64,000 bases of DNA from Phragmites australis (Eukaryota; Streptophyta; Magnoliopsida; Poales; Poaceae). The translations under genes and the position numbers were made by a program. The stretch spans positions 12,898,501 through 12,962,500 of the forward strand of contig NC_084922.1 of the NCBI RefSeq assembly GCF_958298935.1, read 5' to 3'. The notes below the pieces were generated by a model. It worked only from the letters and a program-made list of their open reading frames with translations. It ran no database searches and was not told where the DNA came from. The number at the start of each line of letters is the position of its first letter. The first letter of the stretch is position 1. This document shows positions 1 to 11,228 of the stretch, piece after piece.

Positions 1-2814
1 GAATCACTTTTGTATCTCACCGCTTCAAGGCCAGACATACAATTTGTTGTATCTTTGTGTGCATGATTTCAAGTTTCACCATATGCTTCACATCGACAAG
101 CTGTCAAACGGATTCTCAGTTATCTTTATAGCACTCAAGATTTTGGTATTTGACTTTCTGCTTCTTCATCTATTAGCTTAAGAGCTTTTTATGATGCTGA
201 TTTTAGAGGTTGTAGAATTGATAGAAAAAAGTACATCTGGTACATATTATTTCTTGGGTAATTATCTTGTTGCACGATCATCTAGGAAACAGGCATCTGC
301 TGCACAATGTACTGTTGAGTCTGAATATGTAACTACTACTAGTTGTTGTTCATAAACTCTTTTGATAGTTAATACACTTAAAGACCATGAGGTTAATTTA
401 GAAAGCATTTCACTTTGTTATATCTTGGATCTTGTTGGAGTTTAAAAATGAGAACAATGAAATATGATGAGCATCATATCTGATATATATGTGACTTTTA
501 AAGCCAATGCTTATGATACATGGAAGTTTTTTGCACCTTCATATCTATATATATAGGATGTAGCTTTTTTCATGACTTTCTAAATCAAAAGATAACTTGA
601 ATTAAATCTTGCCATGATTAAACTCTCTTGATTACTTTGATCTTTGATAAAAATACTATATGTGAAAGACTCAAAGAAATGAAAAGGTATTGAATAATAT
701 TTTATAGGTAAAAGATCAATAAAGTATGTACTATCGTACTTCTTTACGAGACTACTTATCATTGCACTTTGATATGAACTTGAAAGAAGTCATGTATGAC
801 CGTAACTATTGTCTTAAGCTTCTGATTGTCTTTTTGACATAGACTTGGCATGGTTGGATAGAATAAGGCTGATGGTGCATATTATTCCTTACAAAAGAAT
901 ATGAGATGTTCTTGACAGCATAATTGGTATCTCGTTACATGTGATTTTAATCAAAACAATGCCATACTTTTGGTATCCATGTTTTTAATAGCATATAAAT
1001 TGAGAATTTGAGTAGTAGAGATTGCGAGACCACGCCTTACAAATAAATCATCCATTATACTTGATAAGTTATGCTCATACTATATTTTTACATGTGTAGA
1101 TGGGTTGGTGTAGATATTCTTGATAGTGTGGCTTGGTCGAGTATCTATTATATATGTGGCTGATCTATGATGCTCATTATGATAAAAACAAGAAAAAGAT
1201 TTGATTCTCTCTTTTGAATTTTTTTATGAAATCATTGCCTAAGGGGGAGAGAGTTGATTATTTCGCGATAAATTATTTTTGGTTTTTCTCAAAGGGAGAG
1301 ATTTTTTGTGTCAGAATTTTTTTTGGTCTTTTGGTTTCACTTTCCGTTTGGTTTTAAAATCAAATCATGTCTGTTAAGAGGTTGCCAATGTCACATGAGG
1401 GTTGCCAATGTTTTCATCATAGGTGAGATTGTGAGATCATGTGATGAAAAATTGGTTTGAATAATGAAATTGGCAGAGCAAAGTGATTTAGCATAATGAT
1501 ATTAAGATGATGTTCGTGAGTTGCTAAGATATTGCTTAGATATGCTTGGATAGCATATATGGTTTGATGCACTATAAGAAGTTGGGTATGGTTATGTTAG
1601 CATGTTGGTTTTGCTTAGAGTTTATGTGGTGTTGCGTGAACTGATCTTAAGTCAAGTTGGGAAGGACTTGTGCTCGTACTCATTTGATTCATGTGCATGT
1701 GTTGCTTGAAGGCGAACATTGTAGATGATGGATCGACTAACTAGGTTCAGGGAGAAACTGAGGTTCGACGACTAGGTTCAGGAGGAACTAAGCTCATGTG
1801 ATCGAGGATGTCATGTGGGACGTTCGAACTGAGAGAACAATGCATATGGAGACAAGGTTTTGCTATGGATGCAATAAGCGATATGATCATGAGAGGACGT
1901 GAAGACTAATTCGTGTTCGAGTCAGAGCAGACACGAGGGAGTCGTGTGGTGGCTAGACTTGAGACAAGAGTTAGTGTTAGAGACGAACTTTGAGTTAGTT
2001 ACATACATGCGTGTATGCATGTGAGATGTTGCATGCATGATTACATGAGAGTTGTTGGCTAATTAGCTTAATTAGCGAAAGTTGTTTGTCCTCTTATGAT
2101 TAGAGTAGGATAGAGACCAGGTTGAATACGACTTATTGTTATAGGTCGATTCGGTCATGTTTATGCGTATGACTATCCAATAAATAGAGAGGTCTATTGT
2201 ATTAGATAGACAACACGACAGAGAGAAAGATAGATAAACCCTAGAGAGGGTTGTTTTGAGAATTCATGAAAATACTTGTTGGATGCTTTGGAGGGGCATC
2301 TTGTAAACTCTTTTGTGCAATAAAAATTGGGTTTTTTGTAAGTTGATAAGTTGCTGATTCGGAATTTCTTCTCTGTTCTATATTCCGCGTGCTTGGATTT
2401 AGTTTTTATTTAATTTTGTATTTTTAGCGAGTTTCATCTTGGTTTAATCTATCAAAAACCTTGCTAGAATATCTAGTGTTTCATCTGAGAAAATTTCAAT
2501 TAGCTTTGGTTTGATCTACTCGATTCTGATTGATAGTCTGCTTGACTAGCCATAATTCTTGATCAACATATCCGATTGACTCGATTCTCATGGGAATAAT
2601 ATCATATTTGAATCTAGTTAACGCTTTCCAAATTTGAGGCATTCAAGCCAATGGATTTTTGTCTACGTTGGTTTTACTCGAACCTGTACAATCTGTTTTG
2701 AGTGGAATACCAAGTTTAAATCGATTTTTGATTTGGGTGAGTTAATCTTTGAATTTGATTTCCATAATCATTCAACCCCCCTAATTGGGTATTTTGCACA
2801 TATTTGATCCTACA
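1..2814 (+). mobile_element. Copia LTR retrotransposon, 3' portion (SIRE/Maximus-like), cut by the window edge
   Basis: Bases 8-430 translate in one approximate frame into the end of a Copia reverse transcriptase/RNase H. Recognisable stretches are SRPDIQFVV, SHRQAVKRILSYLYSTQDFG, the SASSS block, YDADFRGCRIDRK and later INTLKDHEVNLES. Stops and small shifts interrupt it, so the copy is dead. A purine tract (cctaagggggagagag) lies at about 1238-1253, where Copia elements keep the polypurine primer just before the 3' LTR. The 5' part is outside the window. Family assignment rests on the RNase H pattern and on the LTR end (CAACCCCCC followed by GATCCTACA), which is common in grass SIRE-type elements. 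Confidence 0.75.
1255..2814 (+). repeat. Putative 3' LTR of the Copia fragment
   Basis: The segment starts with TG directly after the polypurine-like tract and ends with GATCCTACA, giving TG...CA ends and about 1.56 kb. It has no gene. It includes a leader-like stretch at 2200-2350 with direct TTGTAAACTC and AATAAAAA motifs that could be the R/U5 polyadenylation region. The 5' LTR is outside the window, so the left border is inferred. Confidence 0.5.
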
Positions 2815-3540
2815 CCATCACAGTGGCACTAGCTCTGCACCTCGTAGGCTATAAGTCTCGGTCGCGTGACGCACTGTCTCCACGGCCCCGTGCCTCAGCA
2901 AAAAGCCCATGATGATGGCAAAAACCCATCACTATGGCACTAACTCCACACCTCGTAGGCTATAAGCCTCGGTCGCGTGATGCACTACCTCGACGGCCCC
3001 GTGCCTCAGCAAAAAGCCCACGACAATGGCAAAAATGCATCCTATGGCTCTAGCCCCTCACCTCGTCGGCTATAAGCCTCGGTCACGTGACGCACTGCCT
3101 CGATGGCCCCGTACCTCAGCAAAAAGCCCACGACAATGGAAAAAACCCATCACTATAGCACTAGCTCCGCACCTCATCAGCTATAAGCCTCGGTCGCATG
3201 ATGCACTACCTCAACGAACCCGTTCCTCGGCAAAAAGCCCACGACGATGGAAAAAGCTCATCATAGTGGAACTAGCTCCACACCTTGTAGGCTATAAGCC
3301 TAGGTCGTGTGACACACTACCTCGACGACATCGTGCCTCGGCAAAAAGCCCACGGCAATCGCAAAAGTCCATCCTAGTGGCACTAGCTCCGCACCTTGTA
3401 GGCTACAAGCCTCGGTCGCGTGACACATTGCCTCGACGGGCCCGTGCCTCGACAAAAATCCCATGATGATGGAAAAAGCCCATCACTGTGGCACTAGCTT
3501 TACACCTCATAGGCTCTAAGCCCCGGTCGCGTGACATATC
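2815..3540. repeat. 111-bp tandem repeat (minisatellite), about 6.5 units
   Basis: Starts of the shared GGCACTAGCTC motif fall at about 2825, 2936, 3046, 3157, 3268, 3379 and 3490, a steady 110-111 bp spacing. Each unit holds a CTCGTAGGCTATAAGCCTCG core and an AAAAAGCCCA block. Because 111 is a multiple of three, the plus strand stays open from 3026 to 3466 as a 37-residue peptide repeat, but nothing suggests a gene. The Copia LTR ends directly against the array, so that element probably inserted into it. Confidence 0.9.
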
Positions 3541-4121
3541 GCCTCGACGGCTTCGGCCTCGGTGTAAAAATAAAAGCCCACCACCATGGCAGTAACGCCT
3601 TGACGGCCCTATGCCTCGGCGGACACCTCGATGGCTCCGGCCTTGGTGTAAAAATAAAAGCCCACCACCATGGCCAAAATGGCTTGGTGGCCTAACACCG
3701 AACCTCGAAAGCTCCAAGCCTTAGTCTAATGACATACCCACCTCGGCAAAAGCCCATGACGATGGCACTAATAAGACGCACCCTCCACCCGCTCACAACT
3801 GAAAGACGCGAGGGGGTTGGGAATGATGCTCTGCGCAACATACACTACACATAAGGTGCAAGACGTACCCACTGCTTGCTTATGACCAATAGACACAAGG
3901 GGAGTCAGGGGGTCAGGAAGCCCACGAGGGTGAGCACCGCACAATGTTGGGTCATGTTGCACGCTAAGCCAGCCCATAATAGCTCACCACCTTTAAATCC
4001 TTATAAGAGTCAAAAGGCTCTGCCGATCCTACACAGGTTGTAGGATTTCGCTAACTTTGTCAAAACACATTATTTTTAAAGCAATTACAAGAACAAAACA
4101 AAGGCCGAGATCTCAAGAAAC
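3541..4121. other. Degenerate extension of the repeat, then unassigned spacer
   Basis: At 3541-3760 diverged pieces of the preceding repeat recur (GGCCTCGGTGTAAAAATAAAAG appears twice in part, at about 3555 and 3640). From 3770 to 4121 no gene, terminal repeat or known element end was recognised. Confidence 0.5.
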
Positions 4122-4169
4122 TTGAATGGGAGTTGGGAATATGTTGGCTCAGTCGAGCCTCACCGCAGT

Positions 4170-4500
4170 TACCCACTGAAGGAGTTGTTGGCTGCCTCCC
4201 TCAACCTCGCTGTTGACTTCGCCTACGGCCACCATCGCGGCACTCCGCGTGGCCCCACCTCTATCGAGCATCTCCACGGTTACCTGCTGAGGGGATGGTT
4301 GGCTGCCTCCCTCATCTTTGCCATCTACTTTGCCTACGGCCACCACCGCGGTGCTCCGGGTAGCCCCACCTTTGTTGATACTTTCCACGGTTACCTACTA
4401 AGGGGATGGCTGGTTGCCTCCCTCAGCTTTGCCATCAACTTTGCCTCCAGCCACCACTGCAGCACTCTGGACGGCCTCGCCTCCGCCGCGCCTCACTGTG
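4170..4500. repeat. About 114-bp tandem repeat, three diverged units
   Basis: Three copies of a unit containing CACGGTTACCT, GGCTGCCTCCCTC and GCCTACGGCCACCA start near 4170, 4275 and 4389. The period is again a multiple of three, so long ORFs exist on both strands (plus 4122-4601, minus 4149-4388), with a repeated HGYLLRGWL..ASL peptide on the plus strand. There is no codon-level sign of selection and no known domain, so it is treated as repeat DNA. Confidence 0.75.
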
Positions 4501-4601
4501 GCTACCTAAAGACTCAAAATGTATGCAATATGCATTTTTTATTTCTTGGTGTTCTTGAATCTTTGTGTGGCAATTCGAATTTGAATGTCTCTCAAATTTG
4601 A

Positions 4602-5160
4602 ATCTATCTTAGTTCAATTCAGCTGATCGCTAATCCAATTCAATCCTTGCAAATTGATCTTCCAATTCAGCTCAAATCCATAATTCAAGGTTAAATTAAA
4701 TTATCCCTAAATTGAACTTTGATCATTAATTCAAATAACTGAATTGTTCCGGGCCAGTTCCCTTTTTCCTATAACGAAATTCGATCTTTGACAAATCCAA
4801 ATCTGAATCTAATCCCTCTTTGATTCTCACTCAATTAAAATCTTAGGTTGATGTCTTGGCTCATTTCAAATTGGTTTGAAATTAAAATATTTCTATTTGA
4901 ATTTATATATCAAACTCTGGGATAATTTCCTAGCTTTTCCTTTAACTCAGGTCTAGCTGAATCCAGATTCATTCAAACCCTCATTGAGTTGTATTCAAAT
5001 ACAAATTTAGATCGTCGTCCAAGATTTAATCAATCCATTCCAGTTTAATCACTTTGCAAATTAAGTCAGTTCAAATCAAATCTTGTTTCAAGTTCAAATC
5101 TCATAATTTGGATCCTTAAGGAGGAGATATTACTTGATAGATTGCATAGTTTGCTGATTA
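4602..5160. other. AT-rich spacer, no gene seen
   Basis: This is an AT-rich stretch full of short TTCAAATT/CAATTCA words. No ORF, terminal repeat or RNA gene was recognised. Confidence 0.6.
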
Positions 5161-5174
5161 CCCTTAAGGGGTCA

Positions 5175-5340
5175 AAAGTAGCACCCCATTAGTGCTGGTT
5201 GAGCCACATCTGAAGATGTATCAGTGCCGGTTTTTAAACTCTCACGCGTGAAAATATGATTGAGACGCTAAGAACCGGCACTAATCACTATTAATGCTAG
5301 TTTTATATACCAACTGACACTGATGTTTGGTATAGTATAG
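5175..5340. repeat. CACTA-type subterminal repeats, left side
   Basis: Inverted pairs of AGTGCCGGTT / AACCGGCACT and ATCAGTG / CACTGAT words are spaced within 160 bp, the arrangement of transposase binding sites near CACTA ends. Similar words recur at 6735-6785 and 19085-19145. Confidence 0.55.
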
Positions 5341-6309
5341 AGGCCCACCTTCTCCCCCAAGCTCGACCAGAAGCCACCGTGAGCCCAAACAAACATCATC
5401 GGCCGCCATATTTTTTTGCATCCATGCGGTTGGAGGATTCAAACTTTGGAGGAGTTAACGTGCTCTAAGGTTAGTAATATGATCTATATTTCATTTTTAG
5501 ATAGATTTACTTGGTAGATTGCTCTAGGGTTGATGGTTGGTTCTTGTTCCGTAGTTATGGATTTTGAGATCCAATTGAGATCTAATTTAGGAAAAATTTG
5601 TAAATTTGTTATTGTTAGATGTATAGAGATGATCTACATTTCATTTAATTGGATTTAGTTGTTAGATTGCTCGAGGTTTGAATTTCTGTGGTTGTTCCTT
5701 GGTGTTGAATTTTGGAAGGAGCAAGAGCTTCAATTGAGATATAATTTAGAGAAAGATCGCAATTTTGTCATTGTAGATGATTTGAGGAGTAGATTAAAGT
5801 CACATGTAAATAGATATGTGTGCGTACATTAAAATCTAGGGATAATTACAAATTTACCACAACTTAAACCGTTATTGCAAACTTGCTATTAAAAATTGTA
5901 AAAATGCCACTAGGACTGTCATTCAAATGGCATCCTTAAAAAATAAAAAACCAGGGAGGTATCTGTAAATGCCCCTAAAATCTATCTCCAATTTTCTAGT
6001 ATGTGGATTGCGTATATTTTAAAGTCTTGAATTTAAGTAATAATGTGATGAATTTTCTCTATTCATTAATCAATGTAGTGAATTTAACAAAATTGATAGA
6101 ATATTGTGTTGTAGAGATGACACGTCCACCCACAGGTCGCAATCGGACACGGTAGCCTTTGGAAGGCGAGTCCCATGACCCAGCCCAAGTACCGGAAGGA
6201 GATGGACCCTCAAATAGGGACCAATCAAAATACGATGTAATTCAATAAATTTGTTCTAGATTTTGAAATATTTAATGATTATAAGTTGAATAGGCTTAAT
6301 TATAATGAT

Positions 6310-6540
6310 TTGCAGATGGACAAGTTATGGATGTACAAGGATCGAGGGCTATAGTTCTTTATTGGCGTTGAGGTTTTTTTTAGGGCTGTCGCAACGTACA
6401 AGAAGCCAAAAAGGAATCGTGCCGATCACTATATATGTTGTTCGTGTCTCGACTGCAATTTTCAAATATAAAGTAGATCCACACACACTTGATTCGCAGG
6501 GGTTTCAAGGCTGGCTATACCTGTTGGATGTTTCGTAACT
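6310..6540 (+). pseudogene. TNP2-type transposase-associated domain fragment
   Basis: Reading from 6316 gives MDKLWMYKDRG, then after a stop IGVEVFFRAVATYKK, YICCSCLDC, and in another frame AGYTCWMF-like residues. This is the order of the TNP2 N-terminal domain: a D.SWMY.DR start, a GV..FL helix, C.C..C cysteines, and a GF..GYT.W end. In-frame stops and at least one frameshift show that it is dead. The catalytic core of TNP2 was not found downstream; the region between here and the truncated LTR at about 7986 has no recognisable coding sequence. Confidence 0.65.
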
Positions 6541-7985
6541 TCATTACGTAATTAACAAATTACAGACTTATTAATGAAATAAAGATAATTCAGTGCACAT
6601 TTCATGCATGTAAGTATTTTTATCATGTAGGAGATATTTTTCTCAACTCTAATCAGTTTTCTATGAATTTTTCAAATTTTCAGCCAAATTTAACAATAGA
6701 AGAATATTTCCAGGTTACTACTTACAACTGGTATTGAACATGTATCAGTGCTGGTTAGTAAATAGAATTGACACTGATGCCTCTGCTATATGTATCCAAC
6801 ACTTAGCCGTTGCCCTCGTTTGCTCCATTCAGCCTGACGTCGCCCCTCCTCCTGACACGTCTATCCTCCTTGGCGCGCCACCCCGCAGCCTCCTCCCCGA
6901 TGGGCCGCTCCTCCTTGACACACTACCCCACATCCTCCTCCCCGACGGGCTAGCTCCTCCCTGACACGCCGCCTCCTCCTTGATGCACCGCCTCCTCTCA
7001 ACTTGACCTCAACGTGCCCCCTCCTCCCCACTGGTATGTTAATGTTTAGGGCAATTTTGTGTATGTGGGTTTAGGGAAAATTTGAGAGATTTTGATGCCC
7101 ATGGATGATGGATGGATGCTCATGGATGATGGATGGATGGATGGATTCTCATGTATGTGGGTTTAGGGAAAATTAGACGTATTGTAAAATGGATGCTCAT
7201 TGATGATGGCAGCACACTTATTTTGCTGTAGCACTTGATGTTGATGACCATTTGTGCAACAGCTTTTGCAGATGTAAGTGCATGCCATGATTTTTGCTAC
7301 GTTTTGTAATTGACAATAGGAACAGTGGGTGATAGTGCATTGTAACAATGGGGACTTTGGTTGCAGCAGTGGTGTGTAGATTAGTAGTAGTTTTTGTTGA
7401 AGCTGTACGTGTGATTTGGTCATTCTAAAAACAATGATTTACTTTCTGAATTTTTGGAGATGCCATGCTGATTTTTTTCGACAGCAGGATGGCCCAAATG
7501 TTGATTGGTTGGATGAAAAATAACATGATAGTTTGTGAGAGATTGCTACAAAATGAATGATTAGTAGAGCAAAATTTTCTTGTGTAGGTGTGATTTTGTC
7601 TAAAGAATGGTAGTTTAATACTAAATGTAGTTAGCAATAGTTGCGGATTGTACCATTATGTTGCCATGCTATGCACTATTTTTGGAGTTATCATGCTGAA
7701 TGTTTTGTTTTCATACCAAGGATGACTGTGGTAGGATGCTATATGCATAGTGGCTGAGTTTAGCAGTTAAGTAGGCTGATATAGTGGCTGAGTGGGCCTT
7801 GAAATCCGGCAGTGATTGAAGTCGACGCCCATCTCCCCGAAGTTTGCGAGTGTTGCGCGGGTAGCATAAGGCAAACTCCAGAGCAGCAAGACAAGCATAT
7901 AAGCATACTTATCCCAATACTTTGGATCTCATATGGTATAAATTAATAAATATGCCTTATGTATATATGCATGAGTTGAGACGAT
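6541..7985. other. No gene seen; short repeats
   Basis: A further subterminal-like patch lies at 6735-6785. At 6830-7030 there is a C-rich imperfect repeat of CTCCTCCCCGAC words. A short direct duplication of TATGTGGGTTTAGGGAAAAT occurs at about 7056 and 7155, and the gap between the copies is filled by ATGG-type microsatellite (7085-7150). 7160-7985 is AT-rich with no recognisable gene. Confidence 0.55.
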
Positions 7986-10616
7986 GCTTGCTGTTGCAGA
8001 TTCCCGAATTGACCACCTTCTAATCGACATACCGGAAAAGCACACAAGGGAAACTATTAAGAACAGTACACCAAACAGTACTAAATCTAGGTAAAAACCC
8101 TATAAAAAGATTCTACACGTCGCTACGAACATTTGAGCATGAAAATTGCCCAAATCAAAACTACGAGCAAAAAGTATTGAGCTTTTGAAGTTTTAGGGGC
8201 TTATCTGCAAATTTTACTTGATTTTCAGAGAATAAACCGATTTGTTTTTATACTGAAAATCTTAATTATGATGTCATAAACATTTACTGAATTATTTTTG
8301 AATTGGGAAAAACTATGGAAATGGTCCATGGACTCATGGACCACGGCCTGGAGGTCCGCTCAATGTCCACGGTGGACCGATTATGCAAAATGAAGGGGTA
8401 TGCGATTTCGGCCGTTGGATCTCGATCGGACGGCCGGGGAGAAGGGAGCTTGGACCGGGTAGTGCGGGCACGGGTGGCAGCCGTACGATGGCGGCAAGGT
8501 CATCGGAACTTTACCGGAGAAGCACAAAGTTGCGCTTCTAGCCACTAAACTCGTCGGGGAAAGGAGCAAAACGAAGAGGAGGGCATGGGGAGTCTCACCA
8601 CGAGCTTCTCGACAGCGGAGTGGGACTGTGAGAGGCTAGCGACAGAGAGGAGCGGACGACAAGGCTTGAACACAGCGTGGTATGGGTTCCGGTGGTGGAG
8701 AGAAGCCAAGGAGCGGCGGGACGATCCATTGGAGGCCCTGCAACACCAAAGAGCGGAGAATCGAGGTCAATGGTGGCTCGGGCATGGAGAATTGACATGG
8801 CAGCGGAGCTCACCGGTGTTGAAGAAGAACGCGGCACCGAGGATGAATTTGAGCTAGAAATGAGGTGGGAGTAGGTGGAATACGTGCGGAACGTCGCCAA
8901 GAAGACGATGGATGGCTTAAATACGCGAGAGGGAAAACGAAGTGGCCTGGATTCGGGGAGATTGGCCGGCATCCTAAATGGAGATAAATGCGGCGGTTTC
9001 CACATTTGAGAGGGGTTAAGGAGGGGAAAACGGCCGGGGACTCGTGATTAAGGGGCAGGGATCGCGATTTGAACCGGCGGCATGATTTAGGGGCGGTGAA
9101 GACAGGCGGCGGGAGGAGGAAGAAATAAGGCCGGCTCGGGCGGGCGGCTTGGGTTGGGCGGCTCGGCTCCAGTCGGGGTCGGTTGGTGGTGAGCGAGGGT
9201 GGGGATGGGATGGCTCGGGCAGCTCAGCGCGGGGAGAGTGAGGACGACCCACACGGGTAGAGAAAAAGAGAGAGGGGGAAAAGAGGGAATGGGCCAGGGA
9301 AAAGAATCGGTCTGGGAGCACTTTTATTATTTTTTAAATGCTTTTCTTTTAAGATTTTGAGCCAAATTCAAAAGGGGTTTTAAATGAGCGCCTTCTGCGA
9401 ATTTTTTGCAAACATTTTTCAAGCTTAAAAACCTATTGCAACTACGACAACATGAATGCATCAAACATAGATATAACCTAAGGCAAATTTAAATTTAGAA
9501 ATTAATGTTCCTTCTATTGAACAAAATCTACAACTCCTATTTAAATTCTAGAAAAAATTTAAACTATTGCAAAAATGAAAAAAAAAATTAAGGAGGGGGG
9601 GGGGGGTTCTCGGTTAGCCATTTTCAATTTAACCTAGAGCCTCCGGGTTGGTCCGGATTATCTGGGTTATGCCGGACACTCCGGGTGAGGCTCCGGGCAA
9701 GGGTGCTCGGTTAAATCCGCCGGTTTAAACGGGCCCTCCGGGCTTACCTAGATTATCCGAGTGGGACAGACTTTGACATTATCAAAAATCTTCCCATGGG
9801 CGATTCGACTCACATGACAGATTTATGCTACATAAACATGTATATGCCCTATCTAAAGGATTCTAGACCCAACTTGCACCTTAAACCCTAACGATTTTTT
9901 AATACAATTCAATGGGCTTTTTCCTGTTGAACCCGGAGTATCCAGGTTTACTAGAGTATACGGGCTATCCAGAATAGCCATTTTCAAGGGGATTTTAGGG
10001 TTGATTTGATTTGTAAGCCACACCAAGTCTAAGGGAAACATGCTAGCGATAGTTCAAGGAGTCTGGAACTCAGTCATCAACCTAGCAACACGACTTCGTA
10101 GCTCAAATTCGCCCAAAACTATATTTTGCTCTAAAAACAAAAGAACATCTAAAGAACTCAAGAACAACTCGATTCCTCCATGAAAACAAAAACAAATTAG
10201 ATAGATGAGTAGCTCATGAGCTTGTGATCGTGTGGATACCACGTGCATACCTCAAATCCTTCTCTTGAGGTCGGATTTTTGGGGAGAGGGAGAGAATTCT
10301 TGAGAGAGAGTGAGAGGGCAGCTCCCTGCTGTTGTGTGGCCGGTGGGGAGCAAAGTGAGGGAGAGAGTGAGCTGAGGGAGGGGCAGGTGGTGCTGCCGAA
10401 GGGGTGGTTGGCCCATATGTGGGGCCCACATGCTAGAGAAAGAGTCCATTTTAACTGTGATTTTTATTCTTTTCTCTCCCGAATTTCTTTCTCTCATCCA
10501 AATGACTCAGAACAAAGTACTCTAATGTGCCAAAATAATTTACCATGAATTTAATTATGACTCTAATGATGCATCATTAAGATTAATAACGTGATTACGG
10601 AATTTGGGATGTGACA
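7986..10616 (+). repeat. 5'-truncated LTR of a Gypsy-type retrotransposon
   Basis: The segment around 8030-8180 is clearly related to 12680-12840 inside the complete solo LTR at 11229-14315 (shared AAAAGCACACAA, AACAGTACACCAAA, CGCTACGAACA words). Its right end, GGGATGTGACA, is the usual 3' end of these LTRs. It is followed by ATTAC and then directly by the open CACTA reading frame at 10618, so it too inserted in the CACTA. The TGTCACACCC start is missing and no matching left target copy was found. GC-rich ORFs on both strands at 8300-9320 look like LTR sequence, not genes. Confidence 0.65.
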
Positions 10617-10617
10617 A

Positions 10618-11228
10618 TTACCCTGGAGAGACAGGTTCGAAGAGGCTCTATCAAATGTAGGTTGTTTTGTTCTGTGGTACAAGCACTACATAGTGTTTAA
10701 AGAAGAGTCAGACGAGTCATCTGATGTGGAGTTGGACCCACCACACAGAAGATCTCCAACTCCTCCACGGTCGTTGTCACCGCTATTATCACCAAGAAGA
10801 TCTCCAACTCCTCCCCTACGGAACTCACCACCACTGCCACCAAGAGAGCCAACTCCCTCTCAGAAGTTGCCACCACTGTCACCAAGAGAGCCAACTCCTC
10901 CCTCTTAGAAGTTGCCACTACCGCCACCAAGAGAGCCAACCCTTCCCCCTCCGAAGTCGACATCACATGCATAATATAAGAATTTGAGTTCATCTCAGAA
11001 ATCAACTTTATCCCAGAAGCAAAGGACACCTAAGAAGCTAGCAGAATTTGAGAAGTTGCCTTATGAACAAAATGTAGAGAAAGCCAGAGCGATAGTGGAT
11101 GCAAGTGTCAAGAAATTATTGCAGAAGTCAGAGCCTGAGAACAAAATACCAATCCGTGCAGAAACGCAGAAGTTTTTCTTGAAGATGGCCACACCTATTG
11201 AGCCTAAGCGTAAATCAGACTATGAGCG
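10618..11228 (+). pseudogene. CACTA second ORF, N-terminal part (Pro-rich, Ulp1-associated)
   Basis: An open frame from 10618 begins LPWRDRFEEALSNVGCFVLW and continues YKHYIVFKEESDESSDVEL into repeated SPRRSPTPP / PPREPTP units, a low-complexity linker found in the long CACTA ORF that ends in an Ulp1-type (C48) peptidase. A TAG at 10906 interrupts it. The frame resumes at about 10984 (SSQKSTLSQKQRTPKKLAEF), and the ...KRKSDYER end runs into the solo LTR at 11229. The same reading resumes on the far side of that LTR. The 5' side is cut off by the truncated LTR ending at 10616. Confidence 0.6.

Noticed and set aside
3026..3466. 146-codon frame in the 111-bp repeat
   Set aside because: It is a translation of a tandem repeat whose period is divisible by three; no start context or domain.
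8300..9321. Overlapping GC-rich frames on both strands
   Set aside because: They lie inside a Gypsy-type LTR, lack domains, and their composition explains the openness.
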